Shown piece by piece: positions 17,173-26,061 of a stretch of 64,000 bases of DNA. Source of the DNA: Candidatus Hamiltonella defensa 5AT (Acyrthosiphon pisum) (GTDB taxonomy: Bacteria; Pseudomonadota; Gammaproteobacteria; Enterobacterales; Enterobacteriaceae); NCBI RefSeq assembly GCF_000021705.1, contig NC_012751.1, positions 124,001 through 188,000 on the forward strand, written 5' to 3'. Position 1 is the first letter of the stretch; the number at the start of each line of letters is the position of its first letter. Both the position numbers and the translations under genes were made by a program. The notes under the pieces were generated by a model. That model made no database searches. It saw nothing but the letters and a program-made list of their open reading frames with translations, and was not told the DNA's origin.

Positions 17173-19374
17173 ATGCCAAAATCAACAGTTTCAAATATGA
17201 ATTTAAAATTTTTTACTTTTTTAAAAAGTCAAGACTCCTCCAAACAAAAAGGGGCAAGTGCTATTTCTAAAAAGAGGCTTACTGCTAAAAATACAGACAA
17301 GGGTATTTTTTCTCAAAATAAAGCGGATCAGGTTAAATTAAATGGGGAGCCACAATCTAAGACTGATAAATCAAGACTTAGTCTTGATTTTGCTTTAATT
17401 CAGGTAACTTTATTTAAAAAGTTAAATAAATATATAAATGATTTAGATGTAAATGATGAACACAGAACAGTTCGTCAGAACAACGTAAAAGACAGATTCA
17501 AAGATTTTCTGATTATAACAGATAGCAACAAAGTCGCATGGTCTCAACATAAACAGCCTAAAGATCTGAGTGAACTTAAAAAAATCATTGGAGAAACTTT
17601 AGAAAGTTGTAGTTTTTTTAAGTCGAGTTTGCGTACCATTTTAAACACGGTTAATGAACAAATCAAAGTTGCTGAAAGTAATTTAACTTCATATACTTAT
17701 ACAAAAAATTCACGTGATAGTAACGATGCCGAAAAAACTCCCGAAGTGCCTGCATTTTCTACTGATACAATAACTCAGGATACAACACAAAATACAATAT
17801 CAATAATATCTCCTGCTACTCAAGAAAATAAATTGGTCAGCAGTGAAGATAATCAAAATAATACGCCTGACTCTCAGTCTGATGATTCTACTAATAACAA
17901 TTTATTCAATGATGTAGATGACAATGTTAATCATAATTTAGTGACTCAGCCAGCTGAGAATCCTCTTCATGAAGAGACAATAGTTAAAGAGCACGATCAA
18001 CTTTTGAGGATATTGAATGAATATGCCAATACATCCACAAAAAGCCCCATTAAAAAATTGAGCCATGGTGGTAGTCATCTAAAAATTTTAGAAGATATAT
18101 TAGGTAATAATTGGATTAAAATAGAAAAGAATAATTTTGAAGAAAAAATTAAATGGAAGAAAAATCCAGATATCAACGATATTTGTTTTATTGTAAATGC
18201 ATTATTAGAAAAGCATCCAAAAAAAGAGTCGCAGCTGAATCAACTTTTAGTTCATTTTCAATCAGAATTTTCTAAACGTCATCCTGAGCTTAATATCAAT
18301 AGTGATAGACTTTTACAAGTATTGAATCAATATGGGAAAGACAAAGATCATCAAGAAAAACTACATAAAAAATTAGATGAATATAATGATGTTTTGAAAA
18401 AAACAAAAGATACTCAAAATCCATATAAATGGAATGAAGAGCCTACAGAAGAAAAAATAGATGCTATTTTAAAAAAATTATTAGAAAATTCTATGGATCA
18501 TGAATCGTCGTTACGTAAATTGTTAGCGCAGCGATTCCCAGAAAAAACAACTGCAATAATAACTGATATAACTGATGTAAAAACTAAAGAAATTTTTAAA
18601 AAACATAAAAAAATCTTACAGGAAGAAATAAGTAAGGTTGATACTGATCATCTCAACTCTTTTGGAAAACTTGAAAAATTCAGCAAAAAAATAGATCAAG
18701 TTCAAGAAGATCGTGTTAAAGAATTTAACAAAGAGATCAAAGGTTTTTCGGATAAAACGAAGATTACAATAAATGATTCTTTAAAAAAGAATTATGAATC
18801 AAAACTCAAAAACTGCGAACAGACGTTGAGTTTTCCAGACATTGTAGACAAAATTTTAGATAAAAAAGATTATTTCATTTTTAATTCAACAAAAAAAATA
18901 AACAAAGAAGAAATTGAGAAAAATGGAAATAAAATCAATGAGAAAGTTATTCAGATCTCTAATCTAGATATACCAAAAGAAGTAAAGAAAGAATGCATAA
19001 ATAAAATCACAAGCATGGCTTTGAAGAGACTCGATTTAATAAACAACTCTCTTCCCAGAGAAGAAACTTTCTGGAAAAGCTTTTCAGCAGCAATGACATC
19101 AACTTTCACGCGCACAGGGGTAGTTGCCGGAATTGGTACAACTGTTATTTTATTGCTTGCATCTATTGGAGCCGTACCGGCTGTAATAATAGGGGGAGCC
19201 ATTGTTGGGTTCATCGTATTCGGGAACGTTTTAAAAGAGCTTAAAAATTCAAGCAAAAAACAAGAAAAGCTTCAAGAAGTGATTCAATCTTATTCAAGCG
19301 AAAGAGAAAAAATAAAAGAAATACAAAAAAAGCATGGCATTTCCATACATCAGGCTGAGTCGAAAGCAAATTAA
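17173..19374 (+). CDS. Large hypothetical protein, candidate T3SS effector with C-terminal membrane hairpin
   Basis: This 733-residue protein is not recognised as any named family. It sits inside the T3SS locus, where Salmonella has the effector genes sseF and sseG, but on the opposite strand. The first 270 residues are Ser/Thr/Asn/Gln/Lys rich and probably disordered, which suits a secretion region. Two diverged repeats follow, about residues 273-375 (starting DQLLRILNEY) and 376-460 (starting DRLLQVLNQY), each ending in a helix with LL and E/K-rich stretches. A long charged helical part (460-640) leads to a strongly hydrophobic hairpin at about 649-688 (VVAGIGTTVILLLASIGAVP onward) and a coiled tail. 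GAGG lies just upstream of the ATG. Membrane-inserted effector is an inference; a translocator-like role is possible. Confidence 0.6.
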   Translation: MPKSTVSNMNLKFFTFLKSQDSSKQKGASAISKKRLTAKNTDKGIFSQNKADQVKLNGEPQSKTDKSRLSLDFALIQVTLFKKLNKYINDLDVNDEHRTVRQNNVKDRFKDFLIITDSNKVAWSQHKQPKDLSELKKIIGETLESCSFFKSSLRTILNTVNEQIKVAESNLTSYTYTKNSRDSNDAEKTPEVPAFSTDTITQDTTQNTISIISPATQENKLVSSEDNQNNTPDSQSDDSTNNNLFNDVDDNVNHNLVTQPAENPLHEETIVKEHDQLLRILNEYANTSTKSPIKKLSHGGSHLKILEDILGNNWIKIEKNNFEEKIKWKKNPDINDICFIVNALLEKHPKKESQLNQLLVHFQSEFSKRHPELNINSDRLLQVLNQYGKDKDHQEKLHKKLDEYNDVLKKTKDTQNPYKWNEEPTEEKIDAILKKLLENSMDHESSLRKLLAQRFPEKTTAIITDITDVKTKEIFKKHKKILQEEISKVDTDHLNSFGKLEKFSKKIDQVQEDRVKEFNKEIKGFSDKTKITINDSLKKNYESKLKNCEQTLSFPDIVDKILDKKDYFIFNSTKKINKEEIEKNGNKINEKVIQISNLDIPKEVKKECINKITSMALKRLDLINNSLPREETFWKSFSAAMTSTFTRTGVVAGIGTTVILLLASIGAVPAVIIGGAIVGFIVFGNVLKELKNSSKKQEKLQEVIQSYSSEREKIKEIQKKHGISIHQAESKAN

Positions 19375-19482
19375 AACTCAGAAAGGCCTTATAAGCAAAA
19401 CGATTCGTTCGACTTAAGCTCTAACTCTCGGGTTGTTTAACTTTAATGAAGTAGGCCGCGTGGGTTGAGAGAGGTTATGGGA

Positions 19483-19509
19483 AGGATGGTTTGTGTTACA
19501 AACCATCCT
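19483..19509. terminator. Perfect 12-bp hairpin between convergent genes
   Basis: A perfect 12-bp inverted repeat (AGGATGGTTTGT and its complement) with a 3-base loop lies between the stop of the 733-residue gene and the stop of the small exported-protein gene. The position suits a two-way transcription stop. There is no long T run on either strand, so it may be a weak terminator or an RNA-stabilising end. Confidence 0.5.
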
Positions 19510-19617
19510 AAATTATCTTTTCGGCCAATCGGTTAAACTATGCAATGTGACCTAAAGATAGGGTAATAAGGAATGTGATGCTAAATGAGCATTTTTTTTA
19601 AACCAGAAAAAAATGGA

Positions 19618-19893
19618 TTATTTCATATTAAAATTGCTCTCTTTTTTCATATTAGCATCCGGCTTATTTTTAGAATCTTTTTTCATCCTTTTTTTTTCAG
19701 TTTTTTTATGATACTTCTCAATTTTAGTCTTTTTGATATTACCCGCTGAATCAGCCGTCGAAGAAGTCACTGCTGAAGACGCCACTTTAGAAGTGACTTC
19801 CGTAGGGTTGGGTTGCTTCAACATAGAACCTTCCGCAGCAATAGCAGTGGAAGATATCGTCACTGCAATAATGAATGCTAATGTTTTTTTCAT
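19618..19893 (-). CDS. Small exported lysine-rich protein (Asr-like)
   Basis: The 91-residue product starts with a clear signal peptide (MKKTLAFIIAVTISSTAIAA, cleavage after AIAA, about residue 20). The mature part has an Ala/Ser/Thr/Val segment and then a very basic tail full of lysine with YHKKTEKKRMKK. A GAGGA ribosome site precedes the ATG. The plan resembles the acid-shock protein Asr, a small basic periplasmic protein, but similarity is only in composition. It stands alone in the T3SS locus and its link to secretion is unknown. It could also be a remnant. Confidence 0.5.
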   Translation of the reverse strand: MKKTLAFIIAVTISSTAIAAEGSMLKQPNPTEVTSKVASSAVTSSTADSAGNIKKTKIEKYHKKTEKKRMKKDSKNKPDANMKKESNFNMK

Positions 19894-20047
19894 ATTTGAT
19901 TCCTCAAAAAGTTTGTTTTGCCCCCCCTATCGGGAGTGTGTTTATCATATAGTAATCAGTTTATTATTTCTATGGGTGATAAATGGATCGAGTATATTTT
20001 ATACAAAGTCGCTCTATTATATGAAAAAAACAACCGCCGATTTTTCA

Positions 20048-21004
20048 TTAACCGCCGGCGACAAAACTCCCTCCATGCAGTAAACGAGAGAGCAGAGGCA
20101 TCATTTCTTTCATAAATTGCAATAAAGTGGTCAAGAGGTCTATCACTATTTTTTGGTTATTCTGAAACATAGTGTCAGCTGACTGAACCATGTCAGTTGC
20201 ATTTTGAGCAAACGCATTGTCGTAATTTGATTGCTTATAATCATTTTGACTGGCGATGCCACCAAGACCAGACACACCACTGCTAGCATGACCGGCAATA
20301 GAACCCAACTCATTTCCTTTTGCCATACCATAAGATGAGCATACCGCCCCAAGTAAGCCCCCGAAAATTTTGCAACCACTATCAATATAACCTCCTTTTG
20401 CTTTTTCATCTGCTGAGGCCAGCATGAGCTCGCATCTACGCATTTGGCTTTTATCTTTCAGCTCAAGGTCCATGCAGTTCTTTTTTAAAGTCTCTAATGC
20501 CACCAGCATGATCATGATCATGAGCTGTAACATGACGAGCTCCATGTTATCTGAAGGCCCGTTAGCTATGTCATGTACACGTTTACTGATAGTATCTAGA
20601 TTATCTAAAATGATACCGTTTTTAGGATTATTACTGATTTCAGACTTTTCAAGAATCTTTACGATAGGGAACGCATACTTTAAACATATCTTTGCCATAG
20701 GCTCTATATCTTTGTCATTTATTTGTGATTTATTCTTTCCTTCGATAGTGGCTGAAGGAATACTGTTTAGTTCTTCCTCCATTTTTTTTGTTATTTTTAT
20801 TAACTCTGGGTCAGGCTTGACTTTTTTACCATTCACTTTCAGTTCTTCTTCAATAGTCTTCAATATAACGCTGGAAAATCCTGGTCGCTCTTCCTTTAAT
20901 TTTGATTTATCACTTTGATCGTTTTCAAAAGTTGGAGAAGCTTTCTCTGGGTTTACAGAAAAAAAGTTTGAAGTAGTTTGAGTTAATCCGGTATTGTAAT
21001 TCAT
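20048..21004 (-). CDS. SseD/EseD-like minor translocator candidate
   Basis: This 318-residue protein is the third gene after ssaE in a row that mirrors sseB-sseC-sseD. SseD/EspB-type proteins pair with SseC to form the pore in the host membrane. A polar N-terminus (about 1-100) is followed by a hydrophobic methionine-rich segment (LVMLQLMIMIMLVALETL, about 156-173) and a glycine-rich, weakly hydrophobic region (GCKIFGGLLGAVCSSYGMAKG, about 207-226). The helical C-terminus ends in VAGG. A strong AGGAGA site precedes the ATG. It is longer than SseD (about 195 residues), and sequence identity is too low to be sure. Position and membrane pattern carry the call. Confidence 0.6.
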   Translation of the reverse strand: MNYNTGLTQTTSNFFSVNPEKASPTFENDQSDKSKLKEERPGFSSVILKTIEEELKVNGKKVKPDPELIKITKKMEEELNSIPSATIEGKNKSQINDKDIEPMAKICLKYAFPIVKILEKSEISNNPKNGIILDNLDTISKRVHDIANGPSDNMELVMLQLMIMIMLVALETLKKNCMDLELKDKSQMRRCELMLASADEKAKGGYIDSGCKIFGGLLGAVCSSYGMAKGNELGSIAGHASSGVSGLGGIASQNDYKQSNYDNAFAQNATDMVQSADTMFQNNQKIVIDLLTTLLQFMKEMMPLLSRLLHGGSFVAGG

Positions 21005-21049
21005 AATGATCTCCTGATTTTTATTTATGGTGAGTGGCCTACTAGTTAA

Positions 21050-23038
21050 TTACCCACCCATTATTAAGTCATTCAGCTGCCCCACCTGCTGTAACGATTT
21101 AATGGTTTCTTGCTGCTCTGCTTGAAGAAATTTCACTTCATTTTGCTGATTTTTTTGGTTTAGTTCTGTCCTTTTTTTGGTATTATCGACCTCATTTTTA
21201 GAAATCTCTCTTTCTGCAGCGTCTTTTTCCTGTTCGTATGTTAAGCCTGTGACTTGCCATTCTATGATACCGTCAAATGTTAATTTTGATGCTTCAACAA
21301 AGGCTTGAGCTGCACGATACCCTGCAAATCTGAATGATCTGAAAGCCGTTTTTTCGATTTCTTTAGATACTGACATTAATATAATCTGATTGATTGCTTC
21401 TTGTGTGATTTCTTCTCCATCTTTGGCGGCTTGCTTAGCGGCTTTCATTACGTTCTGCTTAATGCGGTTTATGATTTGTTTTTTTGATTTTTCAAAAAAT
21501 TCTGTTGCTCGATCGATATTTTTTTGGATATTTTTTGGTTTAGCATTAATGTCCTCGAATGCAAATTCAGCCTCTTCACCCTCACCCGACGCCATATTTT
21601 TCAGCTCAATTCCTCCTTCCTCCGGGTTAAAGTTAAACCTTTCAGAAAGATTTTCGATAAACTCTTCTGCTTCTTTTCCAAGCTGTTTTTCCATTCTCTC
21701 TTCAAGTAATTTGATCCCCTTTTTCTCCATGCCTTCTGCGGCGGCTTCAGCCAATCGGGATGATCCAACTTTAGCAGCATCTGCAAGAGCGTCACTACCT
21801 CCCTTTCTGATGAGTTTTACTGCACCTTCTTTTAGTAATTTAGCGGGCTTATAGAGAACAGAAAACATATCAGTCATTAGTGCAACAAACTGAAAAAACG
21901 TTGATAAACCCGTTAAGACTTCAATTGCTTTATCTTCTGCCTCCTTATTACCAATATGGCAGGCTTCCAGAATTTGACATAAATCTTTTGCCAAACCGCA
22001 CGCACCTGCAAGAATATTAGCCGCACCAGAGACTTCATCTCCGATACAAACTTCTACTACACCAATGATAACCTGGACCACATTAACGATAACGTCTATT
22101 AATTTATCCCACCAGCTTCTTTCTTCATTTTTTTTAATTTGTTCTTGTTGTTGATGAATCATATCTACCAATTTTTGGTGCTCATAATCTATTAATAATT
22201 TTTGATGTTTAAGATTATCCCTGTCTTGTTGATTCTGTGATGACATATTATTTATAACAACTTGTTGATAATGCAAAAAGACGGCGATCATTATATTTTG
22301 AAAACTCAAATTGTTATTTATAATGTTGTTTCCGAAATTTAAATACGCATCATGGTTGTTATTAACAGAGAAATCAGGAGTGTTTTGAAGTAATAGTAAA
22401 TTTGAATGAAGTGTTTTTAAACGGGAAAAAAGATTAACCAGATCCTTATTAGAAGAAAAAGAATCAAGATCCTTACCTAAAGAATGCAATTGGTAAAGAG
22501 TCATTTTGATGGCTTCCTTTGCCTTTTCAGGGGAAGCACCCATTAAGTCTGAAACATGGGAAAGATTGCAAAAATCCGAAATAGAATCGAGCAAATGGTT
22601 TGCCCCTTTTATTGCATCAAGTGCAGTAGGGATTTTGTCTTTTAATTCTATTGAAGATTTTTTTATTGCAGATCTTTGTGAAATTGCTTTATCGTTTTTA
22701 GTATTTGAATGATTAAAAAAGTTTTTTATATGAGGCAATAAATTGGAGATGATTTCTTGTCGTTCGTGTGGGGCCAAACTTTGATTTTTTAATTGTTTCT
22801 CAAGAGAGTTGACTGCTTCAGTTTGCGATGTATGATTTTTTAATATCAAAATTAAATTTTCTGATTTTAAATTAAAATTAACAAAGCGTTGTTTTAATTG
22901 TTTTAATATTTTTTTGAGTTCTTGTTCCTGTGTTTTTTCTTCTTTCTTTTTGTCTATAAAAGAAGTTAAGGTACCAACCTCTTTTTGTTTTTGAAAGCCA
23001 TGATATTTTGTTTGATTAACATCAATTTCTGCAACCAT
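21050..23038 (-). CDS. SseC/EseC-like major translocator candidate
   Basis: SseC/EspD/IpaB-type proteins insert in the host membrane and form the translocon pore. The 662-residue product has a long charged N-terminal half with coiled coils (about 100-300). Next comes a hydrophobic region at about 306-345 (DVIVNVVQVIIGVVEVCIG) and a second near 365-390 (FFQFVALMTDMFSVLY), the family's two-segment pattern. An amphipathic C-terminal half ends in a coiled coil and LNDLIMGG. It is longer than Salmonella SseC (about 484). Translocators need a class II TPR chaperone, usually encoded next door, but none is found within this gene set. The three translocator-like genes are spaced 45 and 90 bases apart and are probably one operon. 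Confidence 0.66.
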   Translation of the reverse strand: MVAEIDVNQTKYHGFQKQKEVGTLTSFIDKKKEEKTQEQELKKILKQLKQRFVNFNLKSENLILILKNHTSQTEAVNSLEKQLKNQSLAPHERQEIISNLLPHIKNFFNHSNTKNDKAISQRSAIKKSSIELKDKIPTALDAIKGANHLLDSISDFCNLSHVSDLMGASPEKAKEAIKMTLYQLHSLGKDLDSFSSNKDLVNLFSRLKTLHSNLLLLQNTPDFSVNNNHDAYLNFGNNIINNNLSFQNIMIAVFLHYQQVVINNMSSQNQQDRDNLKHQKLLIDYEHQKLVDMIHQQQEQIKKNEERSWWDKLIDVIVNVVQVIIGVVEVCIGDEVSGAANILAGACGLAKDLCQILEACHIGNKEAEDKAIEVLTGLSTFFQFVALMTDMFSVLYKPAKLLKEGAVKLIRKGGSDALADAAKVGSSRLAEAAAEGMEKKGIKLLEERMEKQLGKEAEEFIENLSERFNFNPEEGGIELKNMASGEGEEAEFAFEDINAKPKNIQKNIDRATEFFEKSKKQIINRIKQNVMKAAKQAAKDGEEITQEAINQIILMSVSKEIEKTAFRSFRFAGYRAAQAFVEASKLTFDGIIEWQVTGLTYEQEKDAAEREISKNEVDNTKKRTELNQKNQQNEVKFLQAEQQETIKSLQQVGQLNDLIMGG

Positions 23039-23128
23039 ATGACACCCCCGGCATTTTCAAACATTTAAGATGATTTTTTATAAAGTCATGGATTCTATTT
23101 AAGATAATTTTGTTATTTAAGCAGGTGA

Positions 23129-24382
23129 CTAAGAGCTCATAATGGTTCTGCATAGTTGACCCAAAGCAGATACCATTGTTTTTGCCAGGTTCATCCAGTT
23201 TGATGCTGTATTATTTTGCTGAGAAACCTTTATTTGAGCCTCACTAGAAACTTGAGTTGCTACAGACACAATTTGATCAGAAGCACCTTTTATGGCATCA
23301 AGACAATCTCTCGAAATCTGATAACCACCTTTTCCATCTGACGTTTGATTCTTTAGATACTCAACAATGTTTTTACCATCAACTTGAAGACCTAATGCTT
23401 CGGCCTTTTCAATTAATTCTTTAGTAAAATCTTCCTTTTTAGTAGCATCACTGGGCGGAATTTCATCTACAAGCTCATTGACTCGATTGCTTAATTCCTG
23501 AGCTGCCTGTTGTCTTTCTAATGCTTTTTTTTGATTTTCCGCTATATGAAGGGCGCCAGAAGCACTCGCATTGTATTCGCACATTGAGAGCAATATCATT
23601 AACATCCACATACTTATATTAGGATCATGAAGCGCACTGGATAACATGCTTAAAAGAGTTCTACCCTCAACATCGTTGGGATTATCATACGGATCAGGAC
23701 CAGGGGCAGGTTCATTAGAAATACTACGTTTATTTCTTATAGGAATAGAAGATATATCTTTATGATTAAAATCCTGGCGATTATCATCAGAATCATCACT
23801 AAGGTCAGGCTCATTAAAAACACTCCGTTTATTTCTTGTAGGTGATATATGTTTATTATGTAGTTTTCGCGCTTGCTCTCTGATTTCTTTGTGCTGTATT
23901 TCTGAAAGGTGTCCTGAAAGCGCTATTTCATGGAGCTGCTTCTCGAAAAGCAACATGTTTTTGTTGATTCGCTTGGGATCGACTTCTTTTAGAAAATGTT
24001 CAACCGCTAAAGCAACCAGCTTTATGTTCGCGTCAGCCTTAGCTTTTGCTTTTGCTTCTTTATTAGCTTTTGCTTCTTTATGCTGATTAATGAATTGCTT
24101 AAAATCATTTATATATTTTTTAAAGTCATCTTTATTAGAGATGTTTTCTTTTGCAAGAGTCAGCAGTTCCTGTAATTTATTACCAACATCAACAGGTTCA
24201 TGTTCTACTGAATGAATCAATTGTTTTAAAATGTTTTCTAGACGCCCCATTTGATTTTTTGTGAGCTTTTGGATACCTTCGGTAGCGCCCTTGGCTGGAA
24301 TAGTTTTGTCGCTGTTTTCAGCATAAAAAGCCTTATTTTCATTAACCAGATTAACTAAATCAGGCATAACCTGCATATTCAT
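23129..24382 (-). CDS. SseB/EseB-like translocon filament protein candidate
   Basis: SseB/EspA-type proteins polymerise as a sheath or platform at the needle tip. The 417-residue product is twice the usual size. The C-terminal 130 residues look like the family: helical, with a domain of GKGGYQISRDCLDAIKGASD and a coiled coil ending ASNWMNLAKTMVSALGQL. The hydrophobic segment MWMLMILLSMCEY lies at about 260. The N-terminal extension is charged, alanine and lysine rich, and includes a duplicated motif RNKRS(V/I)xNEP near residues 181 and 215. The ATG at 24382 is chosen because GGGAG lies 8 bases upstream; a GTG three codons earlier overlaps that site. No SseA-type chaperone gene is adjacent. 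Confidence 0.6.
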   Translation of the reverse strand: MNMQVMPDLVNLVNENKAFYAENSDKTIPAKGATEGIQKLTKNQMGRLENILKQLIHSVEHEPVDVGNKLQELLTLAKENISNKDDFKKYINDFKQFINQHKEAKANKEAKAKAKADANIKLVALAVEHFLKEVDPKRINKNMLLFEKQLHEIALSGHLSEIQHKEIREQARKLHNKHISPTRNKRSVFNEPDLSDDSDDNRQDFNHKDISSIPIRNKRSISNEPAPGPDPYDNPNDVEGRTLLSMLSSALHDPNISMWMLMILLSMCEYNASASGALHIAENQKKALERQQAAQELSNRVNELVDEIPPSDATKKEDFTKELIEKAEALGLQVDGKNIVEYLKNQTSDGKGGYQISRDCLDAIKGASDQIVSVATQVSSEAQIKVSQQNNTASNWMNLAKTMVSALGQLCRTIMSS

Positions 24383-24534
24383 AATATACACTCCCTGGTG
24401 ATTTAATTTTGACCACTAAATATTAATATTAATTATTGATTAAATATATATTTTTTTTAAAAAAATTCATTTAATTTATTTTATAAGTAATTTAGACCTC
24501 TTTTGTGAGTTCGTCTTTCAATTTTTGGATTTTT

Positions 24535-24789
24535 CTAACTAAATTGATCGTGATCAAAAAGATTTTCTGGTTTTTTTTTGTGATAACGATAAGACAATGT
24601 TTTGATGATTTTTCTAGCACTTAATACTGAATCATAAAGTTTTTGTAGCCCTTCATATTCTTCAGGGGTTTTTGGTGAAGATAAAGCGGATTTTAGTGTC
24701 ACCTCTGCTTCATCCAATTCATCTAATTTTGACTGTAATTGTTCAGGACAGTTTTTTAATGAGTCTTCAAGATAAGTGATAGTGGCCAT
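24535..24789 (-). CDS. ssaE: T3SS chaperone SsaE
   Basis: SsaE in Salmonella SPI-2 is a small cytoplasmic protein that binds SseB and the ATPase SsaN and supports translocator delivery. The 84-residue product matches in length and phrases: MATITYLEDSLKNCPEQ (Salmonella MTTLTRLEDLL) and the C-terminal SYRYHKK (YYRYHNS). It lies 30 bases after ssaD in the order ssaB-C-D-E, as in SPI-2. With the usual SseA gene missing, SsaE is the only translocator chaperone recognised here. Confidence 0.82.
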   Translation of the reverse strand: MATITYLEDSLKNCPEQLQSKLDELDEAEVTLKSALSSPKTPEEYEGLQKLYDSVLSARKIIKTLSYRYHKKKPENLFDHDQFS

Positions 24790-24819
24790 AAAAATGATGT
24801 TCTCAATAACGTCTAAAAA

Positions 24820-26058
24820 TTAAAAATTTAAAGGAATATGTATCATGTCATTTCCTTTGATGAGTTGTATTCCTTGCTTGCCTATGAATATAACTTTATA
24901 TCCATTCGATAATACTGTGCCTACTTGTAAACGCTGTCCGTTTTCTAAATCAATAAATACAGATTTAATATTACCACCGTAGCTCATGACAGGAGAGGGT
25001 AATATCTGTGCAGATTGATCGAATACAGGAATATTTTGATAAATGACTTTGGGAAAAGTGGGATCTTTTTGATGAATATTGTCTAACATTTCATTTAATT
25101 TTTTTTGCTGTTCAGAAGAAAGCCAACCGCTCATCACAATATTTTGTTTATTTTGCTCCATGCTTAAATAACCCAGCAGATCCGATTCCATTAATTGTTG
25201 TATCAAAAACTTAATTTGTTCGCCCTGATTGTTAACAACGCTCCATCCTTTTAACCCTGCAATAGATGAAAGGGCTTCCTGCACTTTTGCCCATTCTGGC
25301 CCTGATTGAATTAATCCATGAATTACCAACGTGTTAGGAAGACTACCTTGCTTGACCTCAACGTCAGGATAACCAAATTGAAGGAAAACGTTTTTTACAC
25401 TTAACATTAAATGATCATCGCAGATCAGATTATTGTGATATGCGATCTCATTCGCCAACAAAAAGTTCTGTACATTTTTTATTAAATCAGAATTTTGGCA
25501 ATATCCATTTAAAATGACGCTTCCATCAGGCTGCCAAATAGTCTTCACTTCTTTTAATTTTAATGTGTTTAATTTCTTTGCCAGTTGACTTGCGATGTTT
25601 GTCGATTGATATTCAATCATTTTCTTTTCACTGTGCTTTAAAAGCCTATTCTTATTAGAAGAAAGCCAATACACTCCCCCTAAAAAAGTGAATAATAAAA
25701 TGAGCGCTAATACTGATAACCATAGAGAGGGTCTTTGATCAACCCGCCTTGGTAAAGGCATCGCAGTAAGAGTATCGTCATGTGCTCCCAAGAGCATATA
25801 AATGCCATCTGCTTCAATCACCTGATGAAGCGGCAAAGGATGGTTTAAATCAAACGCAACACCATTGACCCAAACCTGACATTGAGCCTCCATGAAAATT
25901 TCATTTTCTTCGATTTTGAGTGTCAGGATATGAGCATCTGGCAATACTAAAAAGATATCGCAATCCTGCTCTCCGAAAGTAAATATGCCTTCTGGCAATA
26001 AAATTTCACGGCCATTCAATATGCCATTCAATAAGCGTACTTTAAACTGTGCTTTCAT
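24820..26058 (-). CDS. ssaD: T3SS inner ring protein SsaD/SctD
   Basis: SctD forms the outer part of the inner-membrane ring and links it to the secretin and to the cytoplasmic platform. The 412-residue product has a cytoplasmic FHA-like N-terminal domain (about 1-115, beginning MKAQFKVRLLNGILNGREI), one membrane segment (about 112-133, LWLSVLALILLFTFLGGVYW) and a long periplasmic part with ring-building repeats. Length matches Salmonella SsaD (about 403). It follows ssaC after 3 bases. No damage is visible. Confidence 0.9.
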   Translation of the reverse strand: MKAQFKVRLLNGILNGREILLPEGIFTFGEQDCDIFLVLPDAHILTLKIEENEIFMEAQCQVWVNGVAFDLNHPLPLHQVIEADGIYMLLGAHDDTLTAMPLPRRVDQRPSLWLSVLALILLFTFLGGVYWLSSNKNRLLKHSEKKMIEYQSTNIASQLAKKLNTLKLKEVKTIWQPDGSVILNGYCQNSDLIKNVQNFLLANEIAYHNNLICDDHLMLSVKNVFLQFGYPDVEVKQGSLPNTLVIHGLIQSGPEWAKVQEALSSIAGLKGWSVVNNQGEQIKFLIQQLMESDLLGYLSMEQNKQNIVMSGWLSSEQQKKLNEMLDNIHQKDPTFPKVIYQNIPVFDQSAQILPSPVMSYGGNIKSVFIDLENGQRLQVGTVLSNGYKVIFIGKQGIQLIKGNDMIHIPLNF

Positions 26059-26061
26059 ATT

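Noticed and set aside
21390..21854. 154-codon plus-strand frame opposite the sseC-like gene
   Set aside because: Serine- and phenylalanine-rich composition typical of an antisense shadow over a lysine/glutamate-rich gene.
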